This document shows positions 8,315 through 17,389 of a stretch of DNA of 64,000 bases, piece by piece. Every line of letters starts with the position of its first letter. Position 1 is the first letter of the stretch. The notes beneath the pieces are model-generated. The model worked only from the letters and a program-made list of their open reading frames with translations. It had not been told where the DNA came from and made no database searches. A program made the translations under genes and the position numbers. Origin of the DNA: Halalkalicoccus tibetensis. GTDB taxonomy: Archaea > Halobacteriota > Halobacteria > Halobacteriales > Halalkalicoccaceae. The stretch spans positions 149,684 through 213,683 of the forward strand of contig NZ_JBBMXV010000004.1 of the NCBI RefSeq assembly GCF_037996645.1. The letters run 5' to 3'.

Positions 8315-9982
8315 TCAGTTCTCCGTCTGGGTGTTCGAGACGTCCTCGCCGCCGTCGGTGGCGGCGACCTCTTCGGCGCTCTGCATCCGGCTCATCGGCT
8401 CGGGGCTGTGACACTGGCGGACCAGCCGCTTGACGCGCTCGGGCGGGTCGTCCGTCACGAGCGAGACGCCGATGATGATCGCGAAGACCGTCGGCACGGT
8501 CACCAGCGACGAGGACGTCGCCGGGATCGCGGCCGCGAGCGCGGGGACGAACGGCTCCTCGAGCCCGATCCCCTGTGCGCCGAACTCGTTGACGATCGTC
8601 ACGACCGAGACCGTCAGCCCGAAGACCATGCCGGCGAGCGCTCCTTCCCTCGTCGTGCGCTCCCACCACAGCCCGAGGAAGAAGACGGGGAACATCACGT
8701 TGCCCGCGATCGCGAAGGCCGCCGCGACCAGCGCCGCGATCAGGCCGACGTTTGCGACGCCCGTCAGCGTCACCAGGATGCCGAGGGCGACGATCGTCAC
8801 GCGGCCGACGATGATCTGCTCGCGCTGGCTCGCGTCCTCCTTGTAGAGGTTCGTGTAGATGTCGTGGGCGGCCGCCGAGGAGCCCGAGACGAACAGCCCG
8901 GCGGTCGTCGCGAGCGCCGCGGCGATCGCGCCCGCCGCGACGAGGCCGACGAGCCACTCGGGCAGGCCCGCCAGTTGAGCCGTCAGGACGACGACGACGT
9001 CACCCTGGTCTCCCGAGAACGGGAACTCCAGGCCGGCCGTCTGGTCGAACAGGATGGTCCCGAAGGCGGCGTAGGCGGCGGTGCCCCAGTAGAGCAGGCA
9101 GATGAAGAAGAGCCCCCAGACACAGGACCACCGGGCCGTGCGCTCGTTGTCGACCGTGTAGAACCGAACGAGGACGTGGGGGAGCCCACACGTCCCGAAG
9201 ATCAGCGTGAAGGCCAGCGCGACCCATTCGTAGTAGCCCGCGTTGGCGAAGGGCTCGGTGAACTCGGCGGCGATCATGTCCGAAACGTACGCGGCCTCGG
9301 TGCCGAACTCGAGGAACGGCATCACCGTCGAGTAGCCCTGCGAGAAGCCGACGGCGTACATCCCTGCGATGAACGCTCCGATCAGGATGACGTACTGGAT
9401 GGCCATGTTCTTCGTCGTGCCCAACATTCCCGAGAGCGCGACGTAGATGATCGTGATCGTCATCAGCATGACCACGCCGACCTCGTAGCTGGTGCCGAAG
9501 ACGTACATCGACATCAGCCCCATGCCACGGGCCTGGCTGACGGCGTAGACGTACGCGATGACGATCGTCGTCACCGCCGCGATCGCGCGGCCGGTCTCGG
9601 AGTAGAAGCGGTCGGCGACGAAGTCCGGCGCGGTGTACTTCCCGAACCGGCGGAACTGCGCGGCCAGGAAGATGAGCAGGATGAAGTAGCCCGTCGTCCA
9701 GCCGACGAGATACGCCAGTCCGAAATAGCCGGAGACGGCTATCGTTGCGGCCACGCCGAGGTAGCTCGCCGCGCTCATCCAGTTGGCACCGATCGCCATC
9801 CCGTTTTCGATGTTCCCGATACCGCGACCGGCGACCCAGAGGTCGTCGACGTCGGCGACACGGAAGAACAGCCCGACGCCCAGGAACAGCGCCAGCATGG
9901 CGAAGACGGTGATCGCCGGGATCAGCTTGAACCCGATGTCGAGCCCCTCGGGGATGACCTGTAGCGCCACGGCGTCGATCAT
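8315..9982 (-). CDS. Sodium:solute symporter, large subunit (acetate permease-like)
   Basis: A 555-residue protein with about 13 transmembrane helices of the SSS family (ANWMSAASYLGVAATIAVSG, FGTCGLPHVLVRFYTV, AAAIAAALATTAGLFVSGSS). The similarity is to the ActP/VC_2705 type. It pairs with a DUF4212 small subunit whose stop it overlaps by 4 bases. Acetyl-CoA synthetase genes lie immediately upstream, so acetate or a similar short monocarboxylate is the likely sodium-coupled substrate (inference from context). The C-terminal tail is charged and cytoplasmic. Confidence 0.9.
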   Translation of the reverse strand: MIDAVALQVIPEGLDIGFKLIPAITVFAMLALFLGVGLFFRVADVDDLWVAGRGIGNIENGMAIGANWMSAASYLGVAATIAVSGYFGLAYLVGWTTGYFILLIFLAAQFRRFGKYTAPDFVADRFYSETGRAIAAVTTIVIAYVYAVSQARGMGLMSMYVFGTSYEVGVVMLMTITIIYVALSGMLGTTKNMAIQYVILIGAFIAGMYAVGFSQGYSTVMPFLEFGTEAAYVSDMIAAEFTEPFANAGYYEWVALAFTLIFGTCGLPHVLVRFYTVDNERTARWSCVWGLFFICLLYWGTAAYAAFGTILFDQTAGLEFPFSGDQGDVVVVLTAQLAGLPEWLVGLVAAGAIAAALATTAGLFVSGSSAAAHDIYTNLYKEDASQREQIIVGRVTIVALGILVTLTGVANVGLIAALVAAAFAIAGNVMFPVFFLGLWWERTTREGALAGMVFGLTVSVVTIVNEFGAQGIGLEEPFVPALAAAIPATSSSLVTVPTVFAIIIGVSLVTDDPPERVKRLVRQCHSPEPMSRMQSAEEVAATDGGEDVSNTQTEN

Positions 9983-10446
9983 CGCGTCTCACCGCCGTCG
10001 GATCGCGGCTCCGACGAGGATCCGGAGCCCTCGGCTCCCTCACCGCCGTCGGCCGCCGTGGCCTCTTCGGTGGATTCGGGCTCGGGCTGGCCGTGTTGGA
10101 CGTCATATTTCTCGTCGAGCTTGTCGCGTCGCCAGGCGTAGAACACCGAGAGCAACAGCGCGCCAAGCGGGATCCCGATGGCCGTCACCATGAACAGCGT
10201 CGGGGTGCCCGCGATCCGGTGGGCGTCGGCGGCCTGAGGCGCGATCGCCGCGACCGTCACCGGGCCGAAGACGATCACGATCCAGGCGGCGAACGTCGCC
10301 CAAACCACCTTCAGGTGGTCCCGCATGAACGGGGTTTGGGGCTTGAACAGGTTGATCCGCGTGTCCAAGTAGTTGGCCGTCTGGACGGTCCCGCCGTCGG
10401 GTCTGGTCTCCGCAGGGTCGTCGTCTGAGTCGGGTTCGGTCGACAT
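9979..10446 (-). CDS. DUF4212 sodium:solute symporter small subunit
   Basis: A 155-residue protein with two transmembrane helices (VVWATFAAWIVIVFGPVTVA and LFMVTAIGIPLGALLLSVFY) and the conserved NLFKPQTPFMRDHLKVVW-type region before the first. DUF4212 proteins are small partners of SSS permeases. The C terminus is a long acidic, serine-rich tail (EEATAADGGEGAEGSGSS), usual for halophiles. Stop and start overlap with the large subunit implies co-translation. It is 83 bases downstream of acs. Confidence 0.9.
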   Translation of the reverse strand: MSTEPDSDDDPAETRPDGGTVQTANYLDTRINLFKPQTPFMRDHLKVVWATFAAWIVIVFGPVTVAAIAPQAADAHRIAGTPTLFMVTAIGIPLGALLLSVFYAWRRDKLDEKYDVQHGQPEPESTEEATAADGGEGAEGSGSSSEPRSDGGETR

Positions 10447-10529
10447 TTTTTGGTTTTTAATGGTGTTAGTTGGGGTCGGCGCGGATCCCCGGCTGTCCGC
10501 GTCGAACCGGAGAGAAGCGCGCCGGGTGG

Positions 10530-12521
10530 TCAGTCGTTCTGCACTCGCTGTTGGATCTCGCTGACGACGTCGGGGTTGCGCAGCGTCGACGTGTCGCCGA
10601 GCTCCTCCTCGTTGGCGATGTCCTCGAGCAGCCGGCGCATGATCTTGCCCGAGCGGGTCTTGGGCAGCTCGTCGGTGAAGACCACCTGCTCGGGACGGGC
10701 GATCGGCCCGATGGCGTCCTCGACGCCCGCGACGATTCCCTTACGGAGGTCCTCGTCGCCCTCGTGGCCGTCCTCGGTGATCACGTAGGCGTAGACCGCC
10801 TCGCCCTTCATCTCGTGGTCGCCGCCGACGACGGCGGCCTCGGCGACGCCCTCGACGCCGACGATCGCCGACTCGATCTCCATCGTTCCCAGCCGGTGAC
10901 CGGAGACGTTGAGCACGTCATCGACACGGCCCAACACGGTGATGTAGCCGTCCTCGTCGATCTTCGCGCCGTCCTCGGGGAAGTACACCCACTCGTCCGA
11001 ATCGGGATCCGAGTACTCCCGCCAGTACTCGTCGATGAACCGGTCGTCGTTCTTATAGAGCGTCCGCAACATCCCGGGCCAGGGCCGGTCGATGGTGAGA
11101 TAGCCGGCCCGGCCGGCCTCGACCTCCTCGCCGTTAGTGTCGACGACGTTCGCGCTGATGCCCGGCAGGGGCGGACCGGCCGAGCCGGGTTTCATGGTGC
11201 CGATGCCCGGTAGCGTCGTGACCATGTGACCTCCGTTCTCGGTCTGCCACCAGGTGTCCACGACCGGGCACTCCTCGTCGCCGATGTGCTTGTAGTACCA
11301 CTTCCAGGCGCGGGGGTTGATGGGCTCGCCGACGGTGCCGAGCAGCCGCAGGCTCGAGAGGTCGTGTTCGTTGGGGTACTCCTCGCCCCACTTCATGAAC
11401 GCGCGGATCGCCGTCGGCGCCGTGTAGAGCTGGGTGACGTCGTAGTCCTCGACGATCTCCCAGAGGCGGTCCTTCTCGGGGTAGTCGGGCGTCCCCTCGT
11501 ACATCACGCTGGTGGTACCGAGCGCGAGCGGCCCGTAGACGATGTAGGAGTGGCCGGTGATCCAGCCGATGTCGGCCGAACACCAGTAGGTGTCCTCGGG
11601 CTTGACGTCCAGCACCGCGTGGGTCGTCCACGCCGTGTAGGCGAGATAGCCGCCGGTGGTGTGTTTCACCCCCTTGGGCTCGCCGGTGGTGCCCGAGGTG
11701 TACATCAGGAACAGCATGTCCTCGGCGTTCCGGGTCACCGGTTCGACCTCCGCGCCCTCGTGGTCGGCGATCAGGTCGGCGTAGTCGAGCTGGTCCTCGC
11801 CCAGGTCGTGGCCGAAGCCCTCCTCGCCGAGGCGGTCGACGACCACCGTCGTGGTGTCGTGGTCGACGTCATCGAGCCCCTCGTTCGCCTTCTCGAGGTG
11901 GTCGAGCGCGTCCCCGCGGCGGTAGTAGCCGTCGCAGGTGATCAGGAACTCCGAGTCCGCAGACTTCATCCGGGTCGCGAGCGCGTCCGCGGAGAAGCCC
12001 GCGAACACCACCGAGTGCGGTGCGCCGATCCGGGCACACGCGAGCATCGCGATCGGGAGTTCGGGGATCATCGGGAGGTACATCGTCACGACGTCGTCCT
12101 CCTCGACGCCCAGCTCCCGGAACGCCGCCGCCGTCTGGTTCACCTCCTCGTAGAGCTCGTCGTAGGTGTAGGTGCGCGTCTCGTCGGTCGGTTCGCCCAC
12201 CCAGTCGATGGCGACCTCGTCGCCGCGGCCCTCCTCGATGTGGCGGTCGATGCAGTTGTAGGCGGCGTTGAGCTCGCCGTCGCCGAACCACTCGTAGAAC
12301 GGTGCGTCCTCGTCGTCGAGCACCTCCGTGTACTCCTCGTCCCAGTCCAGCAGATCCGCGGCCCCCTCCCAGCAGTCGGGCCAGTTCTCCTCGAACTCCT
12401 CGTAGATCCCCGGATCCGAGACGTTCGCCTGCTCGACGAACTCCTCCGACGGCTCGAAGGAGTCCTGTTCGGCCAGCCGTGCCTCGAGTTGAACGTCCTC
12501 GTCCTCGTTGTCACCAGCCAT
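10530..12521 (-). CDS. acs: Acetate-CoA ligase (AMP-forming), copy 1
   Basis: A 663-residue adenylate-forming enzyme. The P-loop-like motif YTSGTTGEPKG lies about a third of the way from the C terminus, and the C-terminal domain ends with PKTRSGKIMRR, whose lysine is the conserved catalytic (and acetylatable) residue. It makes acetyl-CoA from acetate, ATP and CoA. The start at MAGDNEDE is chosen because it lies at a sensible distance from a TTTACTA-like box; an ATG five codons upstream is possible. Copy 2 is at 14.3 kb. Together with the symporter pair it forms an acetate uptake and activation unit. Confidence 0.93.
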   Translation of the reverse strand: MAGDNEDEDVQLEARLAEQDSFEPSEEFVEQANVSDPGIYEEFEENWPDCWEGAADLLDWDEEYTEVLDDEDAPFYEWFGDGELNAAYNCIDRHIEEGRGDEVAIDWVGEPTDETRTYTYDELYEEVNQTAAAFRELGVEEDDVVTMYLPMIPELPIAMLACARIGAPHSVVFAGFSADALATRMKSADSEFLITCDGYYRRGDALDHLEKANEGLDDVDHDTTTVVVDRLGEEGFGHDLGEDQLDYADLIADHEGAEVEPVTRNAEDMLFLMYTSGTTGEPKGVKHTTGGYLAYTAWTTHAVLDVKPEDTYWCSADIGWITGHSYIVYGPLALGTTSVMYEGTPDYPEKDRLWEIVEDYDVTQLYTAPTAIRAFMKWGEEYPNEHDLSSLRLLGTVGEPINPRAWKWYYKHIGDEECPVVDTWWQTENGGHMVTTLPGIGTMKPGSAGPPLPGISANVVDTNGEEVEAGRAGYLTIDRPWPGMLRTLYKNDDRFIDEYWREYSDPDSDEWVYFPEDGAKIDEDGYITVLGRVDDVLNVSGHRLGTMEIESAIVGVEGVAEAAVVGGDHEMKGEAVYAYVITEDGHEGDEDLRKGIVAGVEDAIGPIARPEQVVFTDELPKTRSGKIMRRLLEDIANEEELGDTSTLRNPDVVSEIQQRVQND

Positions 12522-12596
12522 GGTATAAACGGTCAATACGGAACATGGGTAGTAAACATGGGATCTAGCTGTGCAAAACGTCCTGATATTCCGTGA

Positions 12597-14243
12597 TCAT
12601 TCCCCCTCGAACAGCAGCTCGAGGAGCTCGCGCTGGCCCTTCCGGAGGTGGCTGTGCAGCGTCGGCGAGGAGACGCCCATGGCGTCGGCGACCTCCTCGG
12701 CGGTGCTGCCCCGCGGCCAGTCGAAGTAGCCCCCGAAGTACGCCGCCCGCAGCGCCGCCCGCTGACGGTCGGTCAGGCGGTCGATCGCCCCTCGCTTGAA
12801 CCCCTCGACGGTGTTCGCGTCCCGTTCCGCCGCCTGTTTGCCGGCGAGCCGGGTGTCGGGAAACGCCTCGGTCAGTCGGTCGACGAGCGCGCGGAGGTCG
12901 GTATCGTAGGCGCATTCGGCGAGGATCCGCGCCTCGCCGCCCTCGATCGTCGCCTCCTCGACGGTCGCGCCGTAGTCGGTCAGCAGGAGGAGCGGACAGT
13001 CGCCGGAGACGACCAGCTCCACCAGCGCCCCCGAGTCGCGCCCCTCGACGAGCCGCCCGTCCTCGATCCCGCGGCGTTCCGCGAGATACTCGAGGACCGC
13101 CGACGCGCTCGCGTCCGATAGCGTCAGATAGTAGACGAGCGCCGACTCCGAGGTCGAGACGATCGACTCGAGGACGAACCGACAGTCGAAGCGCCCGGCG
13201 GCCGCGACCAGCGCCGAGCGCGTGTCGTCGCTGTGGAACTCGAGCTCGAGGACCGTATCGGCGAGCAGCAGCTTCCGGCGGCGGATCGCCGTGATCGCGT
13301 GGCCGACCCGCCGGCCCACGACCCCGAGGCGCTCGCGATCGTCCCCGTCGGTCGGGCGGCGGAACCCGACGCTGAGCGTCCCGTATCGCGTCTCGCCGTA
13401 ACGGATCGGAGCCGTGACGACGTTCGCGGCGTCGGGCCCCCCAGTCTCGCTTCCCCCGTCCGCTTTCTCCCGGAGGTCCCGAACCGATTCGGGGTCGATC
13501 CCCGAGACGGCCGCCGGCTCGCCCCCCGAATCGAGCTCCGGCGAGTCAATCCAGGCGAACCCGTACCGATCGGCGAGCGCCTCGCAGACCCGCGCCTCGA
13601 CCTCCTCGCGCGTCGAGGCGTCGAGCAGCGCCGAATCGAGCGCCGGCGTCCCGACCGCCGCCTCCCGCCCCCCGTCCTCGAAGGCGTCGAGCAGCTCCTC
13701 GGTCGTCGGCGCCCCGAGATAGGGCTCGAGCGCCTCGAGGCTCCCCCAGCCCCCGATCGCCCGGACCACCCGCGGCGGGATCCCTTGCTCCTCGATCAGG
13801 GTTCGGGCGAAGCGTCGGCGCAGGTCCTGCACCGTGATCCCCTCGAAGCGCGCCTCGCCGGTCCGCTCGGCCGCGCGGTCGGCGACCCCCCGGACGAGCA
13901 TCTGGACGCGCCGGGGCGTCACGTCGACGACCCGCTCGTCCTCCCCGATCCCGTTGCTGTTGACGTACCGCGAGAGCTCGCGCTCGACGTCCGGCGGCAG
14001 GTACGCTTCGCGGCTCCCCTCGCCCTCGGGGACGGTCAGGAGGAACCGATCGGGGTCGCTCCGCACGCGCGAGACGTGCGAGGGACGGATCGCGGCCATC
14101 TCGGCCGCGCTGAGGCCGACCTCGGCCCCCAGGCGGACGAGCAGCCGTTCGCGGTAGGTCGCGGCCGCCTCCAGCAGCCGATCGTAGTCCGCCCCCTCGA
14201 GCTCCCTCCCCGCTTCCCCCGTTCTCGCGACGCTTTCGACCAT
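12597..14243 (-). CDS. Bat-type regulator: degenerate recombinase + sensor + HTH_10
   Basis: A 548-residue regulator between the two acs genes, in the same orientation. Residues 1-185 resemble the catalytic domain of a tyrosine recombinase (EVGLSAAEM, ITVQDLRRRFARTLI, GGWGSLEALEPYL). The first catalytic Arg is replaced by Ser45 and the His by Gln139, so catalysis is not expected. A GAF-like sensor follows (about 200-340). The C-terminal bacterio-opsin-activator region ends in an HTH_10 domain (LTDRQRAALRAAYFGGYFDW, VSSPTLHSHLRKGQ). It probably controls the neighbouring acetate genes (inference from position). Confidence 0.85.
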   Translation of the reverse strand: MVESVARTGEAGRELEGADYDRLLEAAATYRERLLVRLGAEVGLSAAEMAAIRPSHVSRVRSDPDRFLLTVPEGEGSREAYLPPDVERELSRYVNSNGIGEDERVVDVTPRRVQMLVRGVADRAAERTGEARFEGITVQDLRRRFARTLIEEQGIPPRVVRAIGGWGSLEALEPYLGAPTTEELLDAFEDGGREAAVGTPALDSALLDASTREEVEARVCEALADRYGFAWIDSPELDSGGEPAAVSGIDPESVRDLREKADGGSETGGPDAANVVTAPIRYGETRYGTLSVGFRRPTDGDDRERLGVVGRRVGHAITAIRRRKLLLADTVLELEFHSDDTRSALVAAAGRFDCRFVLESIVSTSESALVYYLTLSDASASAVLEYLAERRGIEDGRLVEGRDSGALVELVVSGDCPLLLLTDYGATVEEATIEGGEARILAECAYDTDLRALVDRLTEAFPDTRLAGKQAAERDANTVEGFKRGAIDRLTDRQRAALRAAYFGGYFDWPRGSTAEEVADAMGVSSPTLHSHLRKGQRELLELLFEGE

Positions 14244-14249
14244 GTTTCG

Positions 14250-14277
14250 TATCTCTCCCGAAACGCGAAAGGGAGAT
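14250..14277. promoter_or_regulatory. Imperfect palindrome at the bat-type gene promoter
   Basis: ATCTCTCCC and GGGAGAT flank GAAACGCGAAA just upstream of the regulator's ATG (14243). The GAAACGCGAA word recurs at 14323-14332 (inverted) and 14337-14346. An operator for autoregulation is a reasonable guess, not shown. Confidence 0.4.
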
Positions 14278-14322
14278 AGGGTTGTCGGTCCGACGGCCCG
14301 CGAAACCGTATTCGGGATCCGT

Positions 14323-14346
14323 TTCGCGTTTCAAGAGAAACGCGAA
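14323..14346. terminator. Perfect 10-bp hairpin after acs copy 2
   Basis: TTCGCGTTTC-AAGA-GAAACGCGAA directly abuts the stop codon of the second acs gene. A terminator is possible, but no T-run follows on either strand. The same sequence word occurs in the regulator's promoter palindrome, so it may instead be a protein-binding site. Confidence 0.4.
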
Positions 14347-16287
14347 TCAGAGCTCGTCGTCGGTGGCCTCGATCTCCCCGACGACCTCGGGGTTTCGCAG
14401 CGTCGAGGTGTCGCCCAGCGGCTCCTGGTTCGCGATGTTCTCGAGCAGCCGGCGCATGATCTTGCCCGAACGGGTCTTGGGCAGTTCGGGCGTGAAGACG
14501 ACGGCCTCGGGTCTGGCGAACGGACCGATCGCCTCCTCGACGCTCGCGACGATCCGCTCGCGCAGCGCCTCGCTCGGCTCGTGGCTGTGGTCGGTGCTGA
14601 CGTAGGCGTGGACCGCGGTCCCGTCGCGTTCGTGATCGCCGCCGACGACGGCGGCCTCGGCGACGCCCTCGATATCGACGATGGCGCTCTCGATCTCCAT
14701 GGTTCCCAGGCGATGGCCCGAGACGTTGATCACGTCGTCGACCCGGCCGAGCACCGTGATGTAGCCGTCCTCGTCGACTTTCGCGCCGTCGCCGGAGAAG
14801 TAGACCCAGTCGTCGCCCTCCGAGAACGGTTCCCAGTACTCGTCCCGGTAGCGCTCGTCGTCCCCGTAGAGGCTCCGGAACATCCCCGGCCACGGCCGGT
14901 CGACGACGAGGTAGCCCGTCTCGCCGGGATCGACCGGCGATCCGTCCTCGCCGACGACGCGCGCGCCGATCCCCGGGAGCGGCGGGCCCGCCGAGCCGGG
15001 CTTCATCGACGAGACCCCTGGCAGGGTGGTGACCATCATCCCGCCGGTCTCGGTCTGCCACCACGTGTCCACGACCGGGCAGTCACCACCGCCGATATGC
15101 TCGCGGTACCAGTTCCAGGCCCGTGGGTTGATGGGCTCTCCGACGGTGCCCAACAACCGCAGCGAGGAGAGGTCGTGCCCGTCGGGGTACTCCTCGCCCC
15201 ACTTCATGAACGCCCGAATCGCGGTGGGGGCCGTGTAGAACACGTCGACGGCGTTCCGTTCGACGATCTCCCAGAGCCGCGAGCGATCGGGGTAGTCCGG
15301 CGTCCCCTCGTACAGCAGCGTCGTCGTCCCGAGCGCGAGCGGGCCGTAGACGGTGTAGGAGTGGCCGGTGATCCAGCCGATGTCGGCCGAACACCAGTAG
15401 GTGTCCTCGGGTTCGAGGTCGAGCACCGCCCGGGAGGTCCAGGCGGCATAGGAGAGATACCCCCCCGTCGAGTGGGTGATGCCCTTTGGCTCGCCGGTGG
15501 TGCCGGAGGTGTACATCAGGAACAGCATGTCACCGGCCTCGCGCGGGACGGGGTCGACGGTCGCGCCCGCGTGGGCGAACAACAGCTCCCCGTAGTCGTA
15601 CTGGCCGGCGTCGAGGCCGTGATCGAGGTCGGGTCCGAGGCGATCGACGACCACCGTCGTCACCTCGCGGTCGAGCGCCATGAGCGCGTTGTCGGCCTTG
15701 CTCTTCTGGTTGAAGGCGTTGCCCCGGCGGTAGTAGCCGTCGCAGGTGATCAGGTACTCCGAGTCGGCCGACTCCATCCGGGTGGCGAGCGCATCGGCGG
15801 AGAACCCCGCAAAGACGGCCGAGTGGGGTGCCCCGATGCGCGCGCACGCGAGCATCGTGATCGGGAGCTCGGGGATCATCGGGAGGTAGATCGTCACGAC
15901 GTCGCCCTCCTCGACGCCCAGGTCGCGCAGCGCTGCGGCGGCCTCGTTGACCTCGCCGTAGAGGTCCTGGTAGGTGTAGGTGCGCGTCTCGCGGCGCTTT
16001 CCCTCCCACTTGAGCGCGGCCTGGGTCTTGCGGCCCGCCTCGATGTGGCGGTCGACGCAGTTGTAGGCGGCGTTGAGCTCTCCGCCGGGGAACCACTCGT
16101 AGAAGGGCGCGTTCGCGTCGTCGAGGACCCGATCGTGTTCGCGGTGCCAGTCCAGGAGGGCGGCCGCTCGCTCCCAACAGTCGGGCCACTCGTCCTCGAA
16201 CTCCTCGTAGATCCCCGGATCCGAGACGTTCGCCTGCTCGGCGAACGGACGGGGCGGCTCGTATCGCTCGTCCGCGGGGGCGGTCAT
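14347..16287 (-). CDS. acs: Acetate-CoA ligase (AMP-forming), copy 2
   Basis: A 646-residue paralogue of the enzyme at 10.5 kb, with the same motifs: YTSGTTGEPKG, SADIGWITGHSY, WWQTETGG and the C-terminal PKTRSGKIMRR. The start MTAPADERYE is chosen because a TTATTC box lies 26-33 bases upstream (16313-16320); an ATG five codons earlier gives MNVHTM, mirroring the same extension in copy 1. Sequence similarity between the two is high across the length, which points to duplication. Differential regulation by the intervening Bat-type protein is a plausible reason for two copies. Confidence 0.92.
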   Translation of the reverse strand: MTAPADERYEPPRPFAEQANVSDPGIYEEFEDEWPDCWERAAALLDWHREHDRVLDDANAPFYEWFPGGELNAAYNCVDRHIEAGRKTQAALKWEGKRRETRTYTYQDLYGEVNEAAAALRDLGVEEGDVVTIYLPMIPELPITMLACARIGAPHSAVFAGFSADALATRMESADSEYLITCDGYYRRGNAFNQKSKADNALMALDREVTTVVVDRLGPDLDHGLDAGQYDYGELLFAHAGATVDPVPREAGDMLFLMYTSGTTGEPKGITHSTGGYLSYAAWTSRAVLDLEPEDTYWCSADIGWITGHSYTVYGPLALGTTTLLYEGTPDYPDRSRLWEIVERNAVDVFYTAPTAIRAFMKWGEEYPDGHDLSSLRLLGTVGEPINPRAWNWYREHIGGGDCPVVDTWWQTETGGMMVTTLPGVSSMKPGSAGPPLPGIGARVVGEDGSPVDPGETGYLVVDRPWPGMFRSLYGDDERYRDEYWEPFSEGDDWVYFSGDGAKVDEDGYITVLGRVDDVINVSGHRLGTMEIESAIVDIEGVAEAAVVGGDHERDGTAVHAYVSTDHSHEPSEALRERIVASVEEAIGPFARPEAVVFTPELPKTRSGKIMRRLLENIANQEPLGDTSTLRNPEVVGEIEATDDEL

Positions 16288-16362
16288 CGTGTGAACGTTC
16301 ATGAGGATCGACGAATAAGTTTTCGCCCCCGACGACAGCCATTTCTACACGGCGGCGGTACT

Positions 16363-17127
16363 GTGAGTGTGCAGATCGTGGGCTACGAGTCGGGGGCCGG
16401 AGACGGGGAGCCGGCCCTGCTTCTCGCATGGGAGGGGGCGCTCGAACGCGAGCCGCTGCGCCCGGGCGATCCCCTCGAGTACGCCCTCGGCGAGCGCCGC
16501 TGTGCGGGAACGATCACCGACGAGGGTCATCGAGCGTGCCCGAACTCCGATGCCCCCTACTGCGAGGACCACAGCTACACCTGGGTCTGTGCGCGCTGTA
16601 CGGGCACCTGCCTGAAGGACCAGATGGACTGTTTCGAGGAGCACGCGGTCTACCTCGCCGCCTTCGCCCCGGCGACGTTCAAGGTCGGCGTCACCAAGGC
16701 GTGGCGCCTCGAGACCCGCCTGCGCGAGCAGGGCGCCGACCGCGCGGCCCACCTCCACACGGTGTCGAACGGCCGGATCGCCCGCGAGATCGAGAGCGAG
16801 ATCGCCCGCGAGGTCGGCGACAGCGTGCGCGTCCCGACGAAGATCCGCGGGCTGGCCGCCCCGGTCGACGCCGCGGCCTGGGACGCGCTCGTGGGGGAGT
16901 ACGATCCCATCGAGACGTTCGCCTTCGAGTACGGCCTCGCGCTCACCGAGCGCCCGGTCCGGGAGACGATCGCGAGCGGAACGGTTCTGGGAACCAAGGG
17001 GAGGGTCCTGGTGCTCGAACGCGGCGCGACGACCTACGCGGTCGACATGCGCGACCTCGTGGGCTACGAGGTCCGCGAGGGCACGAGCGATCGCGCGCTC
17101 CAGTCGAGCCTGGGCGCGTTCGGCTGA
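16363..17127 (+). CDS. DUF2797 family protein
   Basis: A GTG start at 16363 gives MSVQIVGYESG; the open frame extends far upstream only because the opposite-strand acs gene has no stops in that frame. The product is 254 residues. Cysteines (RRC...RACPNSDAPYCEDH...CARCTGTCLKD) suggest a zinc-binding module, and the core FAPATFKVGVTKAWRLETRL resembles a GIY-YIG-like fold described for DUF2797. Function unknown. Its TGA stop lies inside the 8-base target duplication of the insertion that follows. Confidence 0.82.
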   Translation: MSVQIVGYESGAGDGEPALLLAWEGALEREPLRPGDPLEYALGERRCAGTITDEGHRACPNSDAPYCEDHSYTWVCARCTGTCLKDQMDCFEEHAVYLAAFAPATFKVGVTKAWRLETRLREQGADRAAHLHTVSNGRIAREIESEIAREVGDSVRVPTKIRGLAAPVDAAAWDALVGEYDPIETFAFEYGLALTERPVRETIASGTVLGTKGRVLVLERGATTYAVDMRDLVGYEVREGTSDRALQSSLGAFG

Positions 17128-17130
17128 AAT
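17123..17130 (+). repeat. Target-site duplication, left copy (GCTGAAAT)
   Basis: GCTGAAAT directly abuts the left inverted repeat and is repeated exactly at 18748-18755 next to the right one. Confidence 0.8.
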
Positions 17131-17147
17131 GGCTCCGTTGAAATGCT
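17131..17147 (+). repeat. Left terminal inverted repeat
   Basis: GGCTCCGTTGAAATGCT, matching the right terminus in inverted orientation at 14 of 17 positions. Confidence 0.7.
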
Positions 17148-17353
17148 CTACAGATGATCTATTAGAGATACCCAGCGTTACATACAGGAGAAGGAAGTAA
17201 CGGGACAGCAATCAACCTCACCGGTAGCTGGCAAGAACAGCATGCGAGGTACAGAGTATGAGTTCAGCACAACTACTTCGCTCGTTTCGAGCGGATCTAG
17301 TAATCTAACAACCACTATTCAGTAAATTCATCTGTGTAATTATATACCATGTC

Positions 17354-17362
17354 ATAATATAT
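17354..17362 (+). promoter_or_regulatory. TATA-like box inside the insertion
   Basis: ATAATATAT lies 28-36 bases before the ATG of the AlbA/Schlafen gene. A second AT-rich box (AATTATATA) is at 17338-17346. The cargo gene thus seems to carry its own promoter. Confidence 0.45.
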
Positions 17363-17389
17363 GCTGTGGATCCCAACAGATGATAGGAT

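Noticed and set aside
8006-9964. 652-codon plus-strand frame opposite the symporter gene
   Set aside because: Its product is Arg/Asp-rich without any motif, and the opposite strand encodes a clear 13-helix transporter.
14242-16362. Long plus-strand frame (961 codons) preceding the DUF2797 gene
   Set aside because: It is the reverse image of the second acs gene. Only the last 254 codons, from the GTG at 16363, show family features.
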